Assembly: GCA_024742765.1 (NCBI GenBank)
Contig: JANSXT010000001.1
Location: forward strand, 62,001 to 126,000
Length of the DNA stretch: 64,000 bases
Direction: 5' to 3'
Origin: Phyllobacteriaceae bacterium
Lineage (GTDB): Bacteria; Pseudomonadota; Alphaproteobacteria; Rhizobiales; Rhizobiaceae
Positions within the stretch are counted from its first letter, which is position 1. The number at the start of each line of letters is the position of its first letter. Both the position numbers and the translations under genes were made by a program. The notes beneath the pieces are model-generated. The model saw only the letters and a program-made list of their open reading frames with translations. It was not told the origin of the DNA and ran no database searches. Shown here piece by piece: positions 1-6,679 of this stretch.

Positions 1-1
1 T

Positions 2-337
2 TCCGCCTCCTGGGATCCGGCGCGCACGGTGCGCGATGCCGGCGGCGCGAACGGGGCCCGCGAACATGTGTCCGACCGCGCCATCGATGCGCGCGCGCGG
101 TTCAACCGCGCGCTCGATGCCGTCGGCCCCGAACTTGCCGGGCTGCTGGTCGATGTGTGCTGCTTTCTGAAGGGGCTTGAGCAGGTGGAACTGGAGCGCA
201 AATGGCCGCGTCGGTCGGCCAAGGTGGTGCTGCGGACGGCGCTGGCCCTGCTCGACCGGCATTACAATCCGCCGCCGCCTCGGTCGCCGCGCCGCATGCG
301 CCACTGGGGCGGGGCCGGCTTCCGCCCGACCATCTGA
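2..337 (+). CDS. DUF6456 domain protein, C-terminal part (5' end outside window)
   Basis: The open frame runs in from the left edge with no start and stops at 335-337, so only about the last 111 residues are present. The segment with [14 protein letters not shown] followed by [17 protein letters not shown] and a short basic tail matches the DUF6456 C-terminal domain of rhizobial proteins that often carry an N-terminal helix-turn-helix. The molecular role of this family is not established; a DNA-binding role is inferred only from the usual N-terminus, which cannot be seen here. It converges on sufE, with only 16 bases between the two stop codons. Confidence 0.7.
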   Translation, partial: SASWDPARTVRDAGGANGAREHVSDRAIDARARFNRALDAVGPELAGLLVDVCCFLKGLEQVELERKWPRRSAKVVLRTALALLDRHYNPPPPRSPRRMRHWGGAGFRPTI

Positions 338-353
338 CGGCTGACAGGCGCGG

Positions 354-770
354 TCAGGCGGCGGCAGTTCCGGCCGCCTCGGCCTTCATGCGGTCGACCA
401 TCGCGCGCAGCCCGTTTGACCGCTGCGGCGTCAGATGGCTGTCAAGGCCAATGCGTTTGAAGAGGGCCTCGGCATCGAACGCCACGATTTCCCGGGGTGG
501 CTTTCCGGACATGGCGCTGATCATGATCGCAACGAGGCCACGCACGATATGCGCGTCCGAATCGCCACGAAAGCGCAGCGTGTCGGCTTCGGCCGGCTCG
601 GCAACCACCCACACCTGGCTGACGCAGCCATTGACCTTGTTCTCGGCGGTCTTTTCGCTGTCCGCCATCTCCGGCAGTTCGCGGCCCAGTTCGATCACGT
701 AGCGATATTTGTCCTCCCAGTCGTCAAGGAGGTCGAAATCGTCGACGATGGCATCGATTGAGCGTGTCAT
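354..770 (-). CDS. sufE: SufE family Fe-S cluster assembly sulfur acceptor
   Basis: SufE accepts persulfide sulfur from the cysteine desulfurase SufS and passes it to the SufBCD scaffold in the cytosol. The 138-residue product has the normal family length. The active-site cysteine is C49 in NGCVSQVW, preceded by KVNG as in the family. The N-terminal helical stretch (DDFDLLDDWEDKYRYVIELG) is the typical SufE opening, and the LIGLD/HLTPQRSNGL region near the end is also conserved. The other suf genes are not in the window, which is common in rhizobia, where a stand-alone sufE lies away from the suf operon. Start ATG at 768-770. Confidence 0.92.
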   Translation of the reverse strand: MTRSIDAIVDDFDLLDDWEDKYRYVIELGRELPEMADSEKTAENKVNGCVSQVWVVAEPAEADTLRFRGDSDAHIVRGLVAIMISAMSGKPPREIVAFDAEALFKRIGLDSHLTPQRSNGLRAMVDRMKAEAAGTAAA

Positions 771-857
771 GGCGAACCTGAATGCGCGCGGGAGATGGCC
801 TTACATATGGCTCTTGCCCCTGGGCCTCAAGGGTCGGCGGCGGCATCCGTGTCGAGG

Positions 858-1190
858 TCAGGCCCCGGCGTCCCGTCCGGGTCCGTCCGCCTCGCCCGAC
901 TGCGCCCGTTCGATCAGGCCTGTGGCGATGACAAGGCCCTGATGCGCCCGTGCCAGGGCGGCGTCGGCCAGCGCCCGGCCGCTTTCGCAGAGCGCCGGCT
1001 GGCGTGTGCACACCGAGCCGACATCTTCGGCCACCGCGCCGGCGAAGCGGGCGGCGTGGATCGGCGTGTCAACATCGATGTCCGATAGCTGCGCAACCGG
1101 CTCGGCGGCTGGTTCGGCCGGAAAAAAGCTCGGTAGGGCCATCAGACCCAGAAAGCCCCACACGGTCATCTTGAACGCGAAGCGAATCAT
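858..1190 (-). CDS. DUF5330 family small membrane-anchored protein
   Basis: The 110-residue product starts MIRFAFKMTVWGFLGLMALP, a single N-terminal hydrophobic segment that could be a signal anchor, followed by a short periplasmic-looking domain. That domain has two cysteines (SVCTRQPALC) and a helical stretch ending in a low-complexity tail. This matches the DUF5330 family of Rhizobiales, which is usually found beside sufE. The upstream in-frame ATG at 1244 would add 18 residues that look untranslated, whereas the ATG at 1190 has a GGGACGAG ribosome site. Function unknown. Confidence 0.75.
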   Translation of the reverse strand: MIRFAFKMTVWGFLGLMALPSFFPAEPAAEPVAQLSDIDVDTPIHAARFAGAVAEDVGSVCTRQPALCESGRALADAALARAHQGLVIATGLIERAQSGEADGPGRDAGA

Positions 1191-1493
1191 GTCTCGTCCC
1201 CAATCGGTCGTGTCCCGCAGCGGACCATGCCGAACAGTCCCCAAAAGCCGGTGCCGTAGCGATGCTCGACTTTCGACAAATTTTGATAAAATGCCTCAGA
1301 CCGTGAAAAATCGAGCCGCGTCAACGCGTTGATCGCCATCGCATTCCGTTAACCATATCGGGCGGTTTGGCGCCTGTCCGGCCACAAATCACCATTGCCC
1401 GATGCCGCGATCCCGTCCGGTTTATCCATTCGTAAACGGTGGCATGGGAGGGTCCTCCTGCCGCATCGATCGGCGGTTGGGTGTTTGAGTATC
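1191..1493. other. Intergenic region between divergent DUF5330 and kinase genes, with a CtrA-like half-site
   Basis: About 300 bases without a convincing gene. A relatively AT-rich patch at about 1268-1295 could hold promoter elements. The octamer TTAACCAT at 1349-1356 matches the half-site of the cell-cycle regulator CtrA. No terminator or small RNA was recognised. If the kinase starts at TTG 1395 instead of GTG 1494, the region is shorter. Confidence 0.4.
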
Positions 1494-2939
1494 GTGTTGC
1501 GTTTTATCGACGAAATTCCGGGTCTTGGCCGGGTTGGACGTGCGTTCGGCGCCGGCTCCTGCGGCCGGTTTGACGCGGCCCTGGTGGCGGCGGCCCTGTC
1601 CGGCGGTTCGGCCAGCCTGGCGCTGATGGCGGTCGCCGGTGTTGGCGATCCGGGCCCCTTGTTGGCCGTGGTGGCCGTGATATCCACCGCGCTGTTCGCC
1701 CTGACGGCGCTTGTGCTCGCCCGCTCGACGCACGCGGCCGACGAACCAGCCCGAAATGCACGTCCGGCGGAGACCTTCGCGGAAAAGGCGCCGCACGCCA
1801 CGCCGCCGGGCGGCCTTGTGATCGACGACAGGTCGGCGGTTCTTTCGCGCTTCGTGCTGCCGGATGCCACCGCAACGCCGCTTGAAAGCAACGATCGGCT
1901 GCTCGACCGGGTTCATGTTGGCGATCGCGTGGCCTTTCTTCGGGCCCTGGCCGATGCGCGGGCGGTCGATGCGGCGCCGGTTGCGGTGACCGTGCGCCTC
2001 GACCGCGCCGCGCCCGGCGATCCGCAATCGTTCGCACCCGTCACCATGATCCTGCGGGCGCATGCGCCAGACCGGATCGAGGTCTTCATGGCCTGCGATG
2101 TTGCGCCTGCCGCCGCTCCTGAAGCTGCGGAGGATCGTGACGCCGCACGGCTGGCAATGGTCAGCCACGAACTGCGGACACCGCTCAATGCCATCATCGG
2201 CTTTGCCGATCTGGTCAGGGGCGACACGCTTGGCGCGCTGCCGCCGGAACGCCACCGCGAATATGCCGATCTGATCCATGATGCGGCGACGCATCTCCTG
2301 TCGGTCGTCAATGCCATGCTTGACGTGTCCAAGATCGGGTCCGGACAATACGCGATCAACCGCGAGGATTTCGATCTCGATCGCACCGTGCGCGATGTCG
2401 CGACGATGATCGCCCCGCGCGCCCGCGCCAAATCCGTTCACGTCAACCTGCACCTGGAAAAGGCTGTGCTTCCCGCCCATGCCGACCGTCGCGCGGTCCG
2501 TCAGATCGTCACCAATCTTCTGACAAATGCCGTCAAGTTCACGCCCGACAATGGATGCGTCACCATCGATGCCGAAACATCGCCTGCCGGCCTGTCGCTG
2601 ACCGTTTCGGACACGGGCATCGGCATCTCGCCCCAGGACCTTGCAAAACTCGGCCGACCCTTCGCCCAGGTCGACAATTCCTACACCCGCCAGTGCGAAG
2701 GCACGGGGCTCGGCCTGTCGCTTGTCAAGGGTCTGGCCAGGCTTCACGAGGGGCAGATGCGGATCGAAAGCACGCCCGAAATCGGCACGCGCGTGACGGT
2801 GGACCTGCCGCGCGCCGGATCAGAACAGATGAACGGCCACGACCAGGACGACCGGATCACCGAGCTGTGGCCGAAAAACCGGCTCGATGATGCAGACCAG
2901 CAAGAGGAGATCGCCCATGCGCCGCAACGATATGGCTGA
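1494..2939 (+). CDS. Membrane sensor histidine kinase, DivJ/PleC-like
   Basis: The N-terminus has two hydrophobic segments (AALVAAALSG..ALMAVAG and LLAVVAVISTALFALTALVLA), then about 120 residues of linker or degenerate PAS-like sequence, then HisKA and HATPase_c domains. The phospho-accepting histidine is about H225 in [19 protein letters not shown]. The ATPase N box (NLLTNAVKF), G1 box (VSDTGIGI) and G2 box (GTGLGLSLVKG) are intact. The H-box is of the DivJ/PleC cell-cycle type, and the neighbourhood resembles that of rhizobial divJ, but I cannot separate DivJ from other family members by reading alone. No ATG start fits: TTG 1395, TTG 1485 and GTG 1494 are all possible, and GTG 1494 is chosen because it lies just before the first conserved-looking segment. 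The 3' end overlaps the next gene by 23 bases. Confidence 0.8.
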   Translation: MLRFIDEIPGLGRVGRAFGAGSCGRFDAALVAAALSGGSASLALMAVAGVGDPGPLLAVVAVISTALFALTALVLARSTHAADEPARNARPAETFAEKAPHATPPGGLVIDDRSAVLSRFVLPDATATPLESNDRLLDRVHVGDRVAFLRALADARAVDAAPVAVTVRLDRAAPGDPQSFAPVTMILRAHAPDRIEVFMACDVAPAAAPEAAEDRDAARLAMVSHELRTPLNAIIGFADLVRGDTLGALPPERHREYADLIHDAATHLLSVVNAMLDVSKIGSGQYAINREDFDLDRTVRDVATMIAPRARAKSVHVNLHLEKAVLPAHADRRAVRQIVTNLLTNAVKFTPDNGCVTIDAETSPAGLSLTVSDTGIGISPQDLAKLGRPFAQVDNSYTRQCEGTGLGLSLVKGLARLHEGQMRIESTPEIGTRVTVDLPRAGSEQMNGHDQDDRITELWPKNRLDDADQQEEIAHAPQRYG

Positions 2940-3837
2940 CGGGGATGATCGCGACAGCGTGCTTGGCGAACTGGCCGAGGGGCTTTGGCATGCCGCCCTG
3001 CGCAACCGCCGGGCGGTCACCGCCGCCCTCGGCATCTTCGGCATCGTCACCTACGCCAGCGTCAACGCGCTCTACCTTCAGGATGGCGCCCATCCGTCGG
3101 CCTTCTTTGAAACCCGCGACACGCTGGCCGACAGGCGGCACGCGCTGCGCGGCGACGAGCGGTCGACCGGCGTTGCGCGCCCCGATGCCGCGCCGGTCAC
3201 CCGCATCGTTTTCGATGAAAGCGGGGCGGAAACGCCGGCACCCGGCGCCGTTCCGGCGACGCGCCCGGCGGCCGAGGGCACAGCGCCCACGGTGCTCGAA
3301 CAGGTGGTTCAGGCACCGGTCGCAGCGCCGCAGGCGCCGACACCGACCGTCGAACTTCAGACCATGCTCGCCGATCTGGGGTTTTACGATGCGGCGGTTG
3401 ACGGCATTGCCGGCCCGCGCACCGAAGCGGCCATCGAGGCCTACAAGACGAGCGTCGGCCTGCGCGGCATCGAACTGTCGACCGATGAATTGCTGACCAG
3501 TCTGCGCAACAATATGGTGGTCACAGCGGCCATCCCGCGCCAGCGTCCGGCCACGCCGGCGCCGCAGGCCGAACCGGCACCGGCCGCAGCGCCCGTCATG
3601 CCCGAACAGGACCGAGTCGGCGAGGCTGTCCGGGCACCGGTCGCCGATCCCGACGTGCTGCGTGTCCAGGCCGGGCTCAAGGCGTTTGGCAATGACGACA
3701 TCCGTGTCGACGGTGTCGCTGGCGAGCAGACCCGAATGGCGGTTCGCGAGTTCCAGGCCCTGTTCCGCATGCCGGTCACCGGCGAAATCGACACCGCGCT
3801 GCTCGACAAGATGGTTGCGGTCGGCCTGATCGACTGA
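2917..3837 (+). CDS. Membrane-anchored protein with two peptidoglycan-binding domains
   Basis: About 306 residues. A single transmembrane segment near residues 30-50 (AVTAALGIFGIVTYASVNALYL) is followed by a long Ala/Pro-rich linker and two PG_binding_1 repeats. The first is marked by MLADLGFYDAAVDGIAGPRTEAAI and the second by GLKAFGNDDIRVDGVAGEQTRMAV. It is likely an inner-membrane protein whose periplasmic part touches the cell wall. The start at 2917 is chosen because GAGGAG lies nine bases upstream; the earlier ATGs at 2887/2890 lack this. It overlaps the kinase gene, so the two are probably co-transcribed. Its role beside a cell-cycle-type kinase is unknown. Confidence 0.8.
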   Translation: MRRNDMADGDDRDSVLGELAEGLWHAALRNRRAVTAALGIFGIVTYASVNALYLQDGAHPSAFFETRDTLADRRHALRGDERSTGVARPDAAPVTRIVFDESGAETPAPGAVPATRPAAEGTAPTVLEQVVQAPVAAPQAPTPTVELQTMLADLGFYDAAVDGIAGPRTEAAIEAYKTSVGLRGIELSTDELLTSLRNNMVVTAAIPRQRPATPAPQAEPAPAAAPVMPEQDRVGEAVRAPVADPDVLRVQAGLKAFGNDDIRVDGVAGEQTRMAVREFQALFRMPVTGEIDTALLDKMVAVGLID

Positions 3838-3847
3838 CCGCCGGCCG

Positions 3848-4207
3848 ATGGCACCGCGCGTCACATCGGAAATCTTCGTCGGCGCCCTCTTGCGCACGGC
3901 GCGCGCCGGTGGCGCGTTCGGCTATGTGGCGCGGCGCGGAAATGCTCAGGCCGGCGCGATCGTGATCGCGCTCTCCGATCATGCGTCGGGATCTTACGAC
4001 ATCTACCAGGCCACGCCGCCCGGTCCCGATGCGCCAGACGGGACCGGGGCGGGGCGTCGGTTCACCTTGTCCCGCACGCTCGAAGGCGATGACGCCCTTC
4101 GGCAGTTTGTCGACAGCGAGGCGCGTTTCGACCCCGATTTCTGGTTGGTCGAGATCGAAAACTGGAAAGGGCCGGTGGAGGGATTGATCGCGCTTTCGCA
4201 AGGCTGA
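3848..4207 (+). CDS. DUF1491 family protein
   Basis: A 119-residue soluble protein that begins 11 bases after the peptidoglycan-binding gene. It contains the family-like features FVGALLRTARAGGAFGYVARRGNAQAG and a C-terminal DPDFWLVEIENW stretch, typical of DUF1491, a small alphaproteobacterial family of unknown function. Length is normal. It is probably the last gene of the operon with the kinase and the peptidoglycan-binding protein, since the following gene is on the opposite strand. Confidence 0.82.
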   Translation: MAPRVTSEIFVGALLRTARAGGAFGYVARRGNAQAGAIVIALSDHASGSYDIYQATPPGPDAPDGTGAGRRFTLSRTLEGDDALRQFVDSEARFDPDFWLVEIENWKGPVEGLIALSQG

Positions 4208-4230
4208 CGCCGGGTTTGCGGCCGATGCCG

Positions 4231-5100
4231 TCAGGCTGCTCCCTTGCGCACTTTCGGGTGTTGCTGCTGCCCGTTGGCGGCGCCTTGGCCGGTGACGAGC
4301 GATTGCAGTTCTTCGAGTTGCCATCGCCGGACGCGCTCGGCGGCTTCTTCGGCCTCGATCATCGAATAGGCGGCGCGGAACCGTTGAAGGACGGTCTCGT
4401 CCCCGGCCAGATCGGCGGCCATCCCGCGAAAGACCGAAAGTGCCTGGTCCAGATCGAAACCCATGAAGCGCAAGGCGAAAAGAAGATTGCGCGAGGTTGG
4501 GTCGTCGCACAGGATGCGGGCGCTGGTCATCGACAGTCCGGTGCAGTCGGCCAGCGCCGTCTCGAACAGCGAGCGTGATTTCTCGCCGGCCAGCGCAGCG
4601 ATTTGGCTCAATGCACCGGCGTCGAGACGCTGTGTGGGCCGAACGCGATCACGGTCCGCAAATGCAGCCATGCTGCCGCTTTTCGGGCTTTGCCGCAATT
4701 CGAGCGCGCGATCGACGGACGGATCGTCAAGCGCACGCAGCGCCGCACGAACCGGTCCCGAAAGGCTTGGCCGCCGTGCGATCGCGCGCACGCGTGGACC
4801 GGCACGGTAACTGCCGATCATCGTCAACAGCATTCGGTCGTCGACCGCCGGCGTTCGGGCGACGAAAGGCGCCGCGATCGCCTCATCGCTGTCGCAGAAG
4901 AAATGAACGATCTCCAACGGCGTGGTTTCGAGCGGGGCGAAAATCGCGGCGATCGCGCGCCGGTCATCGGCGGAGACCAGATCGATGTTTTCCAGAATGT
5001 GCTTCTGGATGCGCATGCAATCGTCGGTGGAAGGGTTGCCCAGTCGCGCGAACTGTTCGGCGTTCTCGATGAGCATCCTGGCAAGGCGTTGATTCTGCAT
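4231..5100 (-). CDS. DUF2336 domain protein
   Basis: A 289-residue, largely helical soluble protein. The central part (residues about 60-250) fits DUF2336, an alphaproteobacterial helical-repeat family: short hydrophobic helices such as LLTMIGSYRAGPRVRAIARR, SRSLFETALADCTGLS and LLFALRFMGFD. The C-terminus is Gln/Lys-rich and disordered. Function is unknown. It converges on the DUF1491 gene and is divergent from the small gene at 5192. Confidence 0.78.
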   Translation of the reverse strand: MQNQRLARMLIENAEQFARLGNPSTDDCMRIQKHILENIDLVSADDRRAIAAIFAPLETTPLEIVHFFCDSDEAIAAPFVARTPAVDDRMLLTMIGSYRAGPRVRAIARRPSLSGPVRAALRALDDPSVDRALELRQSPKSGSMAAFADRDRVRPTQRLDAGALSQIAALAGEKSRSLFETALADCTGLSMTSARILCDDPTSRNLLFALRFMGFDLDQALSVFRGMAADLAGDETVLQRFRAAYSMIEAEEAAERVRRWQLEELQSLVTGQGAANGQQQHPKVRKGAA

Positions 5101-5134
5101 GGCGAGACACTAGCGCCGAAGCGTTAGCGATGCG

Positions 5135-5142
5135 TTAACCAT
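5135..5142. promoter_or_regulatory. CtrA-like half-site TTAACCAT
   Basis: TTAACCAT lies in the 91-base gap between the divergent DUF2336 gene and the 71-residue gene. A second partial match (CAACCAT) begins 15 bases downstream. Just before it, GCGTTAG and GCGTTAA form an 11-base-spaced direct repeat. CtrA control is inferred from the motif only. Confidence 0.3.
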
Positions 5143-5191
5143 AAACACGCAACCATGGGTTACTCGCCATCGGACGCAAAAAGGGGTTCCC

Positions 5192-5407
5192 ATGGCCGAC
5201 ATTGTTGCAATGGCTGCCTACAGGGCAGCGCACGAACGGGTGCAATCGAAGCGCCGGGCGGACCTTTTGGCCAAGTCCGGCCCGGCAACGCTGCTTCTGT
5301 TCACTGGTGTTCGCCGCGAGCCGATGGCTGCTTCGGCCGCCTCCGGCACCAAGACCGAAGATCGTTCCGCTCGCCGCCGGGCCAAGGCGCCGACGACCGA
5401 TCACTGA
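5192..5407 (+). CDS. Small hypothetical protein (71 aa)
   Basis: A 71-residue basic protein with a strong ribosome site (AAGGGG five bases before the ATG). It starts MADIVAMAAYRAAHERVQSKRRADLLAKSGPA (split here as two helical halves) and ends in a basic, low-complexity tail. No signal peptide or membrane segment is seen. The good ribosome site and the divergent promoter gap support a real gene. I do not recognise a domain. Confidence 0.55.
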   Translation: MADIVAMAAYRAAHERVQSKRRADLLAKSGPATLLLFTGVRREPMAASAASGTKTEDRSARRRAKAPTTDH

Positions 5408-5426
5408 GATCACGCCGCATTCGGCA

Positions 5427-5993
5427 TCAGAACTCCAGCGAGCGGCATTCCAGTGCATCGGCAAAGCGCGCGCTGATGCCGGTCCACGTTTCGTCCGGCA
5501 CAAACACCCGCACCACCGCAAAGCCGCGCGGATCGTCCGCCGGCGCGATGATCGCACCGGCCAGTTCGGCTGGTGTGCTCTGCCGGACAAAGCGCAATTG
5601 CGACGCGTCCAGGACCGCCAGATCGAGGCGCTGGCCGGCGGCCAACCGGTCGTTTGCGGAGAAAAATCCGGTGCCGAGGCTGTCGTAGAGATTGACCGTC
5701 CACAGCGGCACGCGCGCGGTGGATCGCAGGTGCGCGGCGCCATTGTCGAGATCATAGCGACAGACGATTGTCTCGAAGAACGGATCGGGCCCGTGCACGC
5801 CGTTTCCGAACGTGGCACCGGCCATACTGGCGGGCAGCCGGTACGGCGCATTGGTCTCGGTCAGGCCGGCAATCCGGTTCCATGGCGTGTTGGCCGAGAC
5901 CAGCGGCAGGAGGAAAACGATGATCAGGTGGACGACGGCAGCGCCCACCAGCCCGACCAGCGTTGCATAGACAAACCGTGTCACGACCGGCAC
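5427..5993 (-). CDS. DUF1254-type membrane-anchored protein
   Basis: A 188-residue protein with one N-terminal transmembrane segment (TLVGLVGAAVVHLIIVFLLPLV) and an exported domain resembling DUF1254: FFETIVCRYDLDNG, VPLWTVNLYDSLGTGFFSANDR and VVRVFVPDETW. DUF1254 often occurs fused to DUF1214, and here the two halves are separate genes whose ends overlap by 13 bases. It starts at GTG 5993, inside the end of the upstream DUF1214 gene, so translation is probably coupled. The activity of this pair is unknown. Confidence 0.75.
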   Translation of the reverse strand: MPVVTRFVYATLVGLVGAAVVHLIIVFLLPLVSANTPWNRIAGLTETNAPYRLPASMAGATFGNGVHGPDPFFETIVCRYDLDNGAAHLRSTARVPLWTVNLYDSLGTGFFSANDRLAAGQRLDLAVLDASQLRFVRQSTPAELAGAIIAPADDPRGFAVVRVFVPDETWTGISARFADALECRSLEF

Positions 5994-6565
5994 CCGCTGC
6001 GTCGGACATCGGGCATCGTCAGATCGACCAGCCCGGTGCTGGTGGTGATGGCGGTGTCATAAAATGTCAGGATCAGCCGGATCGGACCCGGATGATCCAG
6101 ATGCAGCCAGTTGCCGGGTTCGGCCGTATCGGACAAGGCAATGCGAATGCTGCCATCGGGATCGTGCAGGAGTGCCCGGCTGTGCGTGCGACTGGCGACA
6201 CCGAGCGGCGCATCGAGCATGCGTCCTGCCTGATCGACGATCCGCAGCGTCCACAGGCGGCTGGACGGCAAGCGCCCTTCCATCACATAGCTGCAGGACC
6301 CGACCAGAGGCGTGCCGTCCGTGTCATCGGCGGCGCTGAAAGCCAGACCCTCGGCCGCGCCGAGGGCGATGCCGCCATTGCGGGCCGCGTGCGCACGCGC
6401 ATAGGGATCAACATCCTTGGAGCCTGCCAGCGGAAAGCCGGTCCATTGCCCGATCGAAAGCGCCGAAAAACCGGCGAACCGCTCGGTGACCGCCCACGCG
6501 CTCATGCCGCCGAGCGCGAATGCGAGGCTGAGCACATAGGCAATGGTCACAATCGTGCGGATCAT
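5981..6565 (-). CDS. DUF1214-type membrane-anchored protein
   Basis: About 194 residues from the ATG at 6565. An N-terminal hydrophobic segment (TIVTIAYVLSLAFALGGMSAWA) is followed by a DUF1214-like exported domain. Typical features are YARAHAARNGGIALGAAEGLAF, RLWTLRIVDQAGRM and WLHLDHPGPIRLILTFYDTA near the C-terminus. A start 16 codons further upstream (6613) is possible, but the hydrophobic segment fits best directly after MIRT. It is the first gene of a two-gene unit with the DUF1254 gene and lies just downstream of the penicillin-binding protein gene on the same strand. Confidence 0.77.
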   Translation of the reverse strand: MIRTIVTIAYVLSLAFALGGMSAWAVTERFAGFSALSIGQWTGFPLAGSKDVDPYARAHAARNGGIALGAAEGLAFSAADDTDGTPLVGSCSYVMEGRLPSSRLWTLRIVDQAGRMLDAPLGVASRTHSRALLHDPDGSIRIALSDTAEPGNWLHLDHPGPIRLILTFYDTAITTSTGLVDLTMPDVRRSGCRS

Positions 6566-6679
6566 CGGGCGACGGTCGACATGTTGGCGGGACGATGCGG
6601 CAGGGCCGGACATCGGCGGCGCGTCAGATCATCGCCGATCACGCCGCAGCATCGCTTTGCAGCGGCGGGCATCGCCCTG

